Of a DNA stretch of 64,000 nucleotides, positions 52,881 through 60,323 are shown one piece after another. Each line of letters starts with the position of its first letter. The first letter of the stretch is position 1. The notes under the pieces were generated by a model. That model made no database searches. It was not told where the DNA came from and saw nothing but the letters and a program-made list of their open reading frames with translations. The translations under genes were made by a program, and so were the position numbers. Source of the DNA: Croceitalea sp947503285 (GTDB taxonomy: Bacteria; Bacteroidota; Bacteroidia; Flavobacteriales; Flavobacteriaceae); contig NZ_BTGQ01000002.1 in NCBI RefSeq assembly GCF_036985505.1, forward strand, positions 682,001-746,000, written 5' to 3'.

Positions 52881-53979
52881 GACTATAAAAGTTGAGAAAA
52901 AGGTTCCCAGAAAAACCTATATCCTAGGAGATTTTATAGGCAAATACTTCGGAAGCTTAAGCAGAGGACAAAACCCAATTTCCATTTCCAAAGTCTATGA
53001 TATATCAATATACGAAGGGAAGATTTTCAACGTAAAAAATGAAATAGAAGATTCGGACATAATCAATGAGTCAATATATAATGGCATCCAATCGGATATA
53101 CAAATTGAACAAGAAAGCTTTGAGGATGTTGCATGCTTTCCCAACAAGGGTTTATCCAGTTTTGATGGTTATAAATTAAGCATTAAAGCTCCAAAATTAG
53201 AAGATGTAAAGATTAAGGATGTGGTCAAGGAAGGGAATCAAACCTTTGGCACTCTTTTTTGCAAGGTCAACGGCTATCTTTTAGATCACAAAACAGAGGT
53301 AGAGGAAATTGAAATTGAAACTTGTGATAGTTGTGAGAAACCAATTGAAAAATGTATTTGCCACGAACCTTTGGCTATTACCGAGCCTTTGCCCCGTAAA
53401 AGGACTTTCTATCCAAGACCGAACTACAGAGACTCTTATGATTCCAACTCTGGTTGTTTCACTGTATTAGGAATCCTTATTGCTCTTGCTATTTTACTTT
53501 CCTTTGGACTTCCCGGTTTGTTTTTCCTGTTAGTTATTGGTCTTTTATATCTAATCAGTAATTCAAGCATGCTTTCTAAAATATTTTCTTGGTTGGCATA
53601 CATTGCTTTGGCGGTATTTTTTTTGGTTGTTTTTTTTACAATCATTAATGATTGTTCCGATTCGAATAGAAATAGGAGTTTAAATAAAATTGAATCAAGT
53701 CCATCGCCCCCAATCTCTTATCCTCGAAAAACAACTGTTTCACCTGATGAAAAAAATGCAAAGGAGAAACCAAGGGTTAACAAAACCAATCCTGTTCCAG
53801 CAACGCCAAAACCTGTCTTAAAATTACAATCTGTATATATCTGTAATGGTAAATATTCAAAGCGCTATCATTTATCACCCTATTGTAGAGGTCTTTCAAA
53901 CTGCAAGGCATCCATTTCAAGCGTATCGGTAGACAAAGCAAGATATATGGGAAGAACTCTTTGCGGTTGGGAAGATTGA
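52870..53979 (+). CDS. Protein with zinc-knuckle-like motif, two or three membrane helices and HxxxxCRGL ending
   Basis: Protein of 369 residues, overlapping the previous gene by 11 bases. The N-terminal 150 residues are soluble (ILGDFIGKYFGSLSRGQ, GTLFCKVNGYLLDHKTEV). Then CDSCEKPIEKCICH (about 158-171) has four cysteines and a histidine, like a small zinc knuckle. Hydrophobic helices follow (about 196-218, 220-240 and 243-262). After a proline-rich linker, the last 50 residues (VYICNGKYSKRYHLSPYCRGLSNCKASI ... GRTLCGW) carry the H-x-x-x-x-C-R-G-L-x-x-C pattern seen in many short bacterial metal-binding-like domains. Function unknown. Confidence 0.7.
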   Translation: MGFKTIKVEKKVPRKTYILGDFIGKYFGSLSRGQNPISISKVYDISIYEGKIFNVKNEIEDSDIINESIYNGIQSDIQIEQESFEDVACFPNKGLSSFDGYKLSIKAPKLEDVKIKDVVKEGNQTFGTLFCKVNGYLLDHKTEVEEIEIETCDSCEKPIEKCICHEPLAITEPLPRKRTFYPRPNYRDSYDSNSGCFTVLGILIALAILLSFGLPGLFFLLVIGLLYLISNSSMLSKIFSWLAYIALAVFFLVVFFTIINDCSDSNRNRSLNKIESSPSPPISYPRKTTVSPDEKNAKEKPRVNKTNPVPATPKPVLKLQSVYICNGKYSKRYHLSPYCRGLSNCKASISSVSVDKARYMGRTLCGWED

Positions 53980-54013
53980 GCCAAATAAATCTATAATCAA
54001 CTCATATATTTAT

Positions 54014-54021
54014 TATTTTTG
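54014..54021 (+). promoter_or_regulatory. -7-like box upstream of the Fic gene
   Basis: TATTTTTG fits the Bacteroidota -7 consensus TAnnTTTG exactly and lies 26 bases before the ATG, a sensible distance. A TTG at the usual -33 spacing is not seen, so this remains tentative. Confidence 0.35.
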
Positions 54022-54047
54022 AGCTGAATAAGAATTCCAATCAGCTC

Positions 54048-55139
54048 ATGCGCTACAATTGGCAACAAAAAGACTGGCCAAATTTTCAATATCAAACTAA
54101 TGATATTGAAGATATGCTCTTCGAGTTTGCAGAACGAACAGGACGTATCAGCGGGGTATTACAAGGACTTTCTGAATTGGAGCAAACAGAGGCCATTATA
54201 AATCTTATGGTTTCCGAGGCCATAAAGACTTCCGAAATTGAAGGAGAGTATTTGAGCCGAAATGATGTCATGTCCTCCATTCGAAGAAACTTAGGACTAA
54301 ATCCAGAATTACCCTTGACGAAAGACAAAAGAGCGGAAGGAGTGGCTGAATTGATGTTGGCGGTACGCAATGACTTTTTAAAACCCTTGACTAGCCAAAT
54401 GCTATTCGAATGGCACACCATGCTAATGAAAGGTAATACCCAAATTCAGGTAGGCCAATGGCGCACCCATCAAGAACCCATGCAAATAGTTTCTGGTGGC
54501 ATGGGAAGGGAGGTCGTCCATTTTGAAGCTCCTCCATCAAAAGAAGTTCCTATTGAAATGGATGGTTTTATCCAATGGTTTAATACTTCACAAAGCAAAA
54601 TCAAAAAACCTATTGTTAGAGCTTCCGTTGCACATCTCTATTTTGAAACCATACATCCCTTTGAAGATGGTAATGGTAGAGTTGGGCGAGCCGTCGCAGA
54701 GAAAGCACTTTCGCAAAGTATCGGTCGTCCCGTTCTGTTCAGTTTATCTAAATCCATTGAGGGAAACAAAAAGGCTTATTACGATGCCTTGCAAAAGGCA
54801 CAGCGTTCCAACGAAATCACGAATTGGATAAATTACTTTGTCAAAACTGTTTTGGATGCCCAAATCGATGCCGAACAAGAAATCGAATTTACCCTAAAAA
54901 AGACAAAGTTTTTTGACCAGCATAAAGATGAACTGAATGAGCGTCAGCAAAAAGTAGTTCGTAGAATGTTGGATGAAGGGCACCAAAGTTTTGAGGGGGG
55001 CATGAATGCCCGAAAATATGTTTCGCTTGCGAAAACATCAAAAGCAACGGCCACAAGGGATTTGCAAGATTTGGTGGCAAAAGGAATTTTCAAACCTATC
55101 GGTGGTGGGCGAAGTACGCGATATGAAATCAATGTTTAA
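54048..55139 (+). CDS. Fic-family AMPylation enzyme, class II, with winged-helix C-terminus
   Basis: Protein of 363 residues. The catalytic motif is intact: H203PFEDGNGRVGR. The N-terminal inhibitory helix motif [S/T]xxxE[G/N] is present as TSEIEG (61-66), so it is an autoinhibited class II protein. The middle carries the flap region, and the last 70 residues (LDEGHQSFEGGMNARKYVSLAKTSKATATRDLQDLVAKGIF) form a winged helix-turn-helix, typical of the DUF4172/Fic/DUF977-type architecture. Such enzymes transfer AMP to target proteins; the substrate is unknown. It stands alone, with its own -7-like box, and converges with the DUF4238 gene. Confidence 0.92.
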   Translation: MRYNWQQKDWPNFQYQTNDIEDMLFEFAERTGRISGVLQGLSELEQTEAIINLMVSEAIKTSEIEGEYLSRNDVMSSIRRNLGLNPELPLTKDKRAEGVAELMLAVRNDFLKPLTSQMLFEWHTMLMKGNTQIQVGQWRTHQEPMQIVSGGMGREVVHFEAPPSKEVPIEMDGFIQWFNTSQSKIKKPIVRASVAHLYFETIHPFEDGNGRVGRAVAEKALSQSIGRPVLFSLSKSIEGNKKAYYDALQKAQRSNEITNWINYFVKTVLDAQIDAEQEIEFTLKKTKFFDQHKDELNERQQKVVRRMLDEGHQSFEGGMNARKYVSLAKTSKATATRDLQDLVAKGIFKPIGGGRSTRYEINV

Positions 55140-55153
55140 ATTTTTATTTAAAC
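55134..55153. terminator. AT-rich hairpin spanning both convergent stop codons
   Basis: GTTTAAAT (55134-55141), TTTT loop, ATTTAAAC (55146-55153). The stop codons of the Fic gene and of the DUF4238 gene both fall inside this hairpin. The stem is weak (A/T only plus two G-C pairs) but symmetric, so it could act in both directions. Confidence 0.4.
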
Positions 55154-56046
55154 GATTTTAAATCGGACATTTTTTTAGAATAAACTTGTTCCTCTGAATG
55201 TTCGAATATTAGATTATTGAATTGTTCAACATCATCTTTTTTTATATACTTTATACCTTCTGCTTCTTCGCTTAGTAGAATTGCTTTTTTAGGAGAAATT
55301 GGATAGAATAAATCAAAACCCTCTGGTTCGTTTAAACTTCTTGGATTGTTTTTGATATTGATTACTGGTTGGTCGCCAGTAATTAAATCTTTTGAAGTGT
55401 CATTAATTATTAATTGTATTTTGGTTCGATTATAGATCCAGTTACTTGTGATATCAATGAAAAATAGATGAAAAACCCTTGCTAACCTTTCATTGTTGAG
55501 ATTAGGTGTTTGAAATCTTTCTCTTGATATATTTTCGCGCATCCTATTTGTTCGCGTGTATTGGGCGCTAACGAAAAAACTAAAAGTGTTTCTTAGTTTC
55601 GGGTCTTGAAAAAAACTAAAATCATCCTTGTAAAGATTATTCAAAAGTTCGATTGAACGGCTTTCAATTATTGAATGTATATCTTCTATTCCACAATTGA
55701 CCGCGTATTCATTTCCATTTGAGAAGTTGTTGTAAAGTTTGAGTAATCTGTAGAGACTTGCTTTATTTTCTCCTGATGAATATTCAATAAATCCTTTTAA
55801 AAAATCTTGTTCATTATCTGTCAACTTTTCGGCTTTATAAAAGTATCGTTGTTGTCCTATATTTTTAAGAGAGCTCCCAAATGTCTTTCCTTCTCTTAAA
55901 CAACAAATTTTACCTTGAATTGACCAGGGTTTCAAATAATTCTTCCAAACATAATGTTGTTGCTTTTTCAATAAAGTCAGCTTATTATTTAAAGTGGTTA
56001 TGTATTTAAAAATGAAACACAACAAGAGTATTTGATTATTAAACAT
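55144..56046 (-). CDS. DUF4238 domain protein
   Basis: Protein of 300 residues. After an N-terminal stretch that may be an over-extended start, KKQQHYVWKNYLKPWSIQGKICCLREGKTF and QQRYFYKAEKLT match the DUF4238 opening (H-Y-V-x-x-x-Y-L-x-x-F). Later LIINDTSKDLITGDQPVINI and FYPISPKKAILLSE fit the D-x-P-V and P-I-S-P-x-x-x-L-L motifs of the family. Function unknown; members are scattered in accessory regions. Its only neighbours are the Fic gene (convergent) and a long gap with a dispersed repeat. Confidence 0.85.
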   Translation of the reverse strand: MFNNQILLLCFIFKYITTLNNKLTLLKKQQHYVWKNYLKPWSIQGKICCLREGKTFGSSLKNIGQQRYFYKAEKLTDNEQDFLKGFIEYSSGENKASLYRLLKLYNNFSNGNEYAVNCGIEDIHSIIESRSIELLNNLYKDDFSFFQDPKLRNTFSFFVSAQYTRTNRMRENISRERFQTPNLNNERLARVFHLFFIDITSNWIYNRTKIQLIINDTSKDLITGDQPVINIKNNPRSLNEPEGFDLFYPISPKKAILLSEEAEGIKYIKKDDVEQFNNLIFEHSEEQVYSKKMSDLKSFK

Positions 56047-56415
56047 CTACGCACTAGATGTACAATAAAAATAAATAAACAGTTTGATCAACCTAAGGAA
56101 TAGGTCCTGTAATATGCCCGTTTTACAGGTTGGTTTGCAAGCAACAGTTTTTCTTCAATCAAAATGTCCCATTCATAGTTTCTTTTAATTGTTTAGATAA
56201 TTAGAGTTTTAATGGAAAGGTTTCTTTACCACAAATTGTAGTGTCAATGAAATTAAGGCGAGCGAAACAAGGTTTTGCGCTGCAAGTCCCAAATACTTAC
56301 CCCAAAACTTTGTGCATGGATCCTGTTCGATTTTTGTAGTGTTCCGACAGATAAGCGTGAAGTAAAAATCGGATAGGGCACACTATTTGGCTTGAATAAA
56401 AGTCCCGAACCTTGG
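56047..56415. other. Gap with a dispersed-repeat copy
   Basis: The 369 bases before the DUF4238 gene contain no ORF of note. GCTGCAAGTCCCAAATACTT and the bases after it (56279-56311) resemble 40698-40730. TTCGATTTTTG (near 56327) and TAAAAATCGGA (near 56366) are loosely inverted. No promoter is claimed. Confidence 0.35.
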
Positions 56416-57009
56416 TCATTCCCCACCAGTGGTATTCCTTAGCTTCTGCTTATATTTTTTTAGTTCGTTTTCGGTGATTTCCAATTTCAGAAAAGCTTTC
56501 CCAAAACCTTTCTTAACCACTTTTGCACTGTCCAAGACATGTTGGAAATCCCGAACGGTGCGGTTCAATTTGTCAGTCAAACGTTCATAACGAATTTTGG
56601 GGACTGTGATTTCTATTTCCTTATTCTTTTTTGGGTCTTTATTGATAAGCTTCTTTTCCCTTCTAATAGGTTTCTCTTGCCTTATGCTCTCACCAAAAAG
56701 GGAAAGGAGCATGGCATTGTTGGGTCTGGTCTGGGTAATTTCGATATCACGTATAATCGCAATAGCCGCTTCGGTACGCTTGATGGATTTCTCTGTTCGT
56801 TCCCTGTTGTTTAGAATTTCCTCTAAAAGATTTTGAGCGAATTCGTCGAAAGACGTCAATCCATGCCATTCAAAAAAATCCATAATCTTCTGGAGCGTTT
56901 CGGAATGTGAAGGAGCAATTTTTTTTGAGAAATGCCGAAATCGTTTTGCTACGTGGCTTTTTAAGTTAATCGTACTGTAACTGTATTTATATTTTCCTTT
57001 TACAATCAT
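56416..57009 (-). CDS. BfmA/BtgA-type mobilisation protein
   Basis: Protein of 197 residues. The line VAKRFRHFSKKIAPSHSETLQKIMDFFEWHG ... TEKSIKRTEAAIAIIRDIEITQTRPNNAMLLSLFGE is characteristic of the BfmA/BtgA mobilisation proteins of Bacteroidota conjugative and mobilisable transposons. They assist the relaxase at oriT. No relaxase gene follows, so either it was lost or a helper element supplies it. The 354-base gap upstream contains three strong inverted repeats and may be the oriT (see next entry). Confidence 0.85.
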   Translation of the reverse strand: MIVKGKYKYSYSTINLKSHVAKRFRHFSKKIAPSHSETLQKIMDFFEWHGLTSFDEFAQNLLEEILNNRERTEKSIKRTEAAIAIIRDIEITQTRPNNAMLLSLFGESIRQEKPIRREKKLINKDPKKNKEIEITVPKIRYERLTDKLNRTVRDFQHVLDSAKVVKKGFGKAFLKLEITENELKKYKQKLRNTTGGE

Positions 57010-57363
57010 TTTACGTCAAATTTTTTCCCTGTTTATGGGGGTTTGAAGCAAGTTTGCGCCAAACTTTACTGATATTTTTATTTTTCAATTTCTTTATCAT
57101 CCCTTTATTTATGGGGCTTCCAAAGGAAAATGTATTATCGTAGCGCTGCCTTGGCACGCTACCCTCTTGCTATTCCTCTTCCCCACGAGTGGGGACTTCG
57201 GAATACCATTACTTTTAAAGTAATGGCCTCTGCTATTTTTGACAGTGGTTTTTCGGATTTTAAGAAGTCCTATCATTACTTTTTGAGGATATGGTAATGG
57301 AAGGAATCTTTGGGAAGAAAAGCTTTAAGGTCGCAATTTGCGTCCTTAGAAATATAAGTTAAA
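57010..57363. other. Candidate origin of transfer (inverted-repeat cluster)
   Basis: The gap between the integrase and the mobilisation gene holds three hairpin-forming repeats in 90 bases: GTAGCG / CGCTAC (57140-57145 and 57157-57162, enclosing GCC-TT-GGC), CCCCAC / GTGGGG (57181-57194) and CCATTACTTT / AAAGTAATGG (57206-57226, single-base centre). A partial copy of the last, ATTACTTTTT, occurs near 57275. Transfer origins are typically short non-coding clusters of this type next to mob genes. Nick site not identified. Confidence 0.45.
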
Positions 57364-58620
57364 TCAATCTTGGTTAGGAATCTCTTCCTTTCGTTTCTGG
57401 GCTTCCTGTTCTTCCAGTTGTGCTTTCAATACGGCCATTTCTTCCGCAATTTTACTGTCCAATACCTTGGCATAAATCTGGGTAGTTTTTAAGGAACGAT
57501 GGCCCAACATTTTACTTACGGTGGAAATGGAAACCCCTTTGGACAAAGTGACCGTTGTGGCAAAAGTATGTCGTGCCAAATGGGTGGTCAGGTTCTTATT
57601 GATACCGCAAACATCAGCAATCTCTTTTAGATAGGCATTCGATTTTTGATTGGTTAATACGGGTAGGATACCCTTGCCATCCAATACATACGGATGTTCG
57701 CTATATTTTGCAATAATGGCCTCGGCTGGAGGGAGCAAAGGGATGCTGCTAATGGCCTTGGTTTTCTTTCGTGCCATCTTAATCCATCGGTAACCATCGA
57801 CCCCAATAATAATGTCTTCTTCTCCCAACTGTTTTACATCGGCATAGGCCAAACCTGTATAGCAGCAGAACACAAAAATATCGCGTACCAAATCAAGACG
57901 TGGCAAAAAAGACCTTTTCTCACATAGCGTGTCCAATTCAGCTTGAGTGAGGTATTGTTTCTCTTTTGATTTCCATGAAGCCTTCCAATGAAAGAAGGGG
58001 TCTTTGGTGATCCATTCATTGGCCAAGGCAATCCGTATAATCTTTTTGAAATTGACGATGTACTTGATAGCCGTATTGTGTTCGCAGCTTCGTTTTGACT
58101 TTAAAAAGTATTCCAAGCCCGTGATGAACTTATGGTCAATCCTGCGCACCGGAATGTCATTTCTTTGATAGTTGTGTTGGATATAGGCGGATAGGTGTCC
58201 ATAGGCTGCTTTATAACGTTGTAAAGTACCTTTGGTAAAACCTTTCCCCAAAAGGCTTTCCATTTCATCATTGTGATTTTGGAAGATTTCCAACACCATC
58301 CATTCCTTGCCTTCCTTTCCCAGATAGATGTTCTTGATGATGGTAGCGGAAACATCTTGATGTTCCCTTAAAAGGGTATCATGGATTTCAAAACAACGGT
58401 TTTTGACGGTATCTAAGAATCGATTGAACTTGGACACTTCAAGACCAGTACCTCTTAATCTTCCTGCTCTTGCATCCCATCGTTGTTCATCAACAGTGCG
58501 CCTTAAACTAAACTCGGCCCGCTTGCCATTGACCGTAATTCTGGCATAAACCATTACTTTTCCATCCGAATCGGACTCTCTTTTTTTAGGGTAAAAAAGG
58601 ATATTTATTGCTCCATACAT
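57364..58620 (-). CDS. Tyrosine recombinase (integrase), Arg I replaced by Ala
   Basis: I start at MYGAINILFYPKKRES (418 residues), the usual start of Bacteroidota SAM-like integrases; a longer in-frame ATG at 58662 also exists. The core has TGLAYADV (255-262), where the first catalytic arginine is A258, then K in the beta-hairpin region, HLAR (H347, R350), H374 in MLGHRSL and Y383 in QIYAKV. IntDOT of CTnDOT is known also to lack Arg I. The gene lies just inside the right boundary of the putative 15.9-kb element and should be its integrase. The inverted repeats at 58622-58759 lie directly upstream. Confidence 0.9.
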   Translation of the reverse strand: MYGAINILFYPKKRESDSDGKVMVYARITVNGKRAEFSLRRTVDEQRWDARAGRLRGTGLEVSKFNRFLDTVKNRCFEIHDTLLREHQDVSATIIKNIYLGKEGKEWMVLEIFQNHNDEMESLLGKGFTKGTLQRYKAAYGHLSAYIQHNYQRNDIPVRRIDHKFITGLEYFLKSKRSCEHNTAIKYIVNFKKIIRIALANEWITKDPFFHWKASWKSKEKQYLTQAELDTLCEKRSFLPRLDLVRDIFVFCCYTGLAYADVKQLGEEDIIIGVDGYRWIKMARKKTKAISSIPLLPPAEAIIAKYSEHPYVLDGKGILPVLTNQKSNAYLKEIADVCGINKNLTTHLARHTFATTVTLSKGVSISTVSKMLGHRSLKTTQIYAKVLDSKIAEEMAVLKAQLEEQEAQKRKEEIPNQD

Positions 58621-58621
58621 T

Positions 58622-58759
58622 GGTGACACTTTTAAATAGTCACCAGAAGGTAGTAAAACCAAATGTTAAAATTTCTTCGTAAAGATTTCTTTAACAGTCA
58701 ATTACAGCGATGGCGGTGACTCTTTTAAAGGGGTGTCTAGAGGCACCGTGAGAGTCACC
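58622..58759 (-). promoter_or_regulatory. GGTGAC inverted repeats upstream of the integrase
   Basis: GGTGAC (58622-58627) and GTCACC (58639-58644) form an 11-base-spaced inverted repeat next to the integrase start. A second, perfect 9-bp repeat is GGTGACTCT (58715-58723) and AGAGTCACC (58751-58759), with a nested GGTG...CACC inside. The shared GGTGAC half-site suggests binding by one regulator or by the integrase/excisionase. Confidence 0.5.
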
Positions 58760-58806
58760 TTTTTTATGGTTTTATATGGTATTTTTTGGCATTAAATAAA
58801 ATTAAA

Positions 58807-58835
58807 AAGCCTGTAAATACTTGATTTACAGGCTT
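58807..58835. terminator. Hairpin left of tRNA-like site 3
   Basis: AAGCCTGTAAAT (58807-58818), ACTTG loop, ATTTACAGGCTT (58824-58835): a perfect 12-bp stem flanked by As on the left. It sits 26 bases left of the third tRNA 3'-end-like sequence. Its sequence differs from the two hairpins at 42633 and 42937. Confidence 0.75.
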
Positions 58836-58860
58836 ATTGCGAATTCTTCAACGAATTCCA

Positions 58861-58877
58861 GCGGTCTGGACGGGACT
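58861..58877 (-). repeat. Attachment-site-like tRNA 3' end, copy 3 (right end of putative element)
   Basis: GCGGTCTGGACGGGACT is the reverse complement of a tRNA 3' end (AGTCCCGTCCAGACCGC). It matches copy 2 (42971) over CGGT-TGGACGGGACT with one difference. Homology stops at the T-loop, so this is not a gene. It is also the likely left end of the region with the next integrase. Confidence 0.6.
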
Positions 58878-59036
58878 ACTTCAATTTTAAAACTCGTTAA
58901 AACGTAGTTTCTTGGGTATATATTGCCTATATTGGGGTTTACAAGGGTATCTAAACTCTATTTTTGTCAATTTAAATAAAAATATGTAGCCCTATTAGTT
59001 GCCCTATTTTATCAAATTTTACCTAAATAAAGTATA

Positions 59037-60275
59037 ATGCAAGTTTCATTTCACTTAAGACAGGACAAAATCAAGAAATCAGGTCTAGTACCAATTCGGA
59101 TGCTTATTTCTGCTAATGGGTTTAAATATTTTAAAGTAATCAAGGGTATAGATTGTATTAAACCACATTGGGATGATAGCAATCAACGTATTAAAACGCC
59201 AAGAAAAAATGAAGCCTACAATTATCATCTTGAATACAATAAAATCATAGATGAATCGGAAAATAGGGCTAAAACTCTTTTTAGATATATTCTCTTAAAC
59301 AATATTAATCCTACTAAAGATTTCATTGTCGAAAAGATGAGCAAAGGTTTGGAGCCAATCAAATTGACAAATGATTTTTTTCCATCGTTCGATGAATTTA
59401 TAGAAAAGGGTAAAAATGTTAAGGCGACTAGCACTCTTAAGAAGTATCAATCAGTACTGAATTTTTATAAGGAGTTCTCAGAAAACACCAATTTTCCTTT
59501 AACTTTTGAAACTATTAATATTCAGTTCTTTGAACGGTTCAGGGATTATTGTTTTGAAGAAAAGAACACATTGAACAACTATTTTGCCAAGTTGATTTCA
59601 ATTTTAAAAACCTTTATGAATTGGTCATTTGAAAGAGGTTATCATGAAAATGTAGAATACCGAAAATTCAAGGCTTCCGAAGAAGAAATAGAAGTAATTT
59701 ATCTCACTATGGATGAATTGATGGCACTTTACAAACATGATTTTCACAATGATAGATTAAAGCAGGTCAGAGACGTTTATTGTTTCGGTTGTTTTACAGG
59801 ATTGAGATATTCCGATTTAAGTCAACTGAGATCATCCAATATTCTAGATGATTATTTAGTCCTTAATATTAAAAAGACCAAAACTATATCACATAAAATC
59901 CCTTTGAATAATTTTGCAAAGGAGATACTAGCCAGATATGAAGACACAATACATGAACCACTTCCAATTATATCTGATGTCAAGTTTAACAAGTATATAA
60001 AGGAGTGTTGCCGATTTGCAAAAATCACAACTCCCACTTCAATATCTCGTTGGGTTGGTCAGAAAAGAATTGATCTTACAGAACCCAAATGGAAGTTTAT
60101 AACAAGTCATACAGCAAGAAAAACGTTCGTCACTAATAGCTTGGTATTGGGTATGAAAGAAATGGTTGTGAGAAATATTACGGGTCACAAAAAAGAAGCT
60201 TCCTTTAGGCGGTATGTAAAAATCGCTGAGGATTTAAAAAAACAGGAAATGGATAGCACTTGGAATAGTATTTAG
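59037..60275 (+). CDS. Tyrosine recombinase (integrase), canonical active site
   Basis: Protein of 412 residues with an N-terminal SAM-like DNA-binding domain (LTNDFFPSFDEFIEKGKNVK) and a full catalytic set: R257 in TGLRYSDL, K near 280, HTAR (H358, R361), H384 in ITGHKK and Y393 in RRYVKI. It is unlike the neighbouring integrase, which lacks Arg I, so two different elements inserted here. It begins 160 bases after the tRNA-like site 3, the normal distance between an integrase and its att site. The other end of its element is not in the window, and no mobilisation gene accompanies it. Confidence 0.92.
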   Translation: MQVSFHLRQDKIKKSGLVPIRMLISANGFKYFKVIKGIDCIKPHWDDSNQRIKTPRKNEAYNYHLEYNKIIDESENRAKTLFRYILLNNINPTKDFIVEKMSKGLEPIKLTNDFFPSFDEFIEKGKNVKATSTLKKYQSVLNFYKEFSENTNFPLTFETINIQFFERFRDYCFEEKNTLNNYFAKLISILKTFMNWSFERGYHENVEYRKFKASEEEIEVIYLTMDELMALYKHDFHNDRLKQVRDVYCFGCFTGLRYSDLSQLRSSNILDDYLVLNIKKTKTISHKIPLNNFAKEILARYEDTIHEPLPIISDVKFNKYIKECCRFAKITTPTSISRWVGQKRIDLTEPKWKFITSHTARKTFVTNSLVLGMKEMVVRNITGHKKEASFRRYVKIAEDLKKQEMDSTWNSI

Positions 60276-60323
60276 ATACTCCTTCAACATAAAGTTTATT
60301 CCAAATGTTAAAGACAAATGATT

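Larger units (their letters stand above)
42971..58877. mobile_element. Putative integrative/mobilisable element of 15.9 kb
   Basis: The interval is bounded by two direct copies of a tRNA 3'-end-like sequence (CGGT[T/C]TGGACGGGACT at 42971 and 58863). A tyrosine integrase lies just inside the right end, and a BfmA/BtgA-type mobilisation protein with a structured non-coding region lies next to it. The content is accessory: Fic, DUF4238, DUF4407 and unknown membrane proteins, more AT-rich than the flanking region. No relaxase, T4SS or replication gene is seen, so it would need help to move, or part has been lost. The intact tRNA was not found in the window. Confidence 0.55.
58663..59036. other. 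Junction between two integrases (attachment region)
   Basis: The 374-base gap between the two divergent integrase genes contains the GGTGAC repeats, a 12-bp hairpin at 58807 and the third tRNA 3'-end-like sequence at 58861. It also has AT-rich stretches such as the bases before 59037. No tRNA or ORF was found. Confidence 0.5.
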
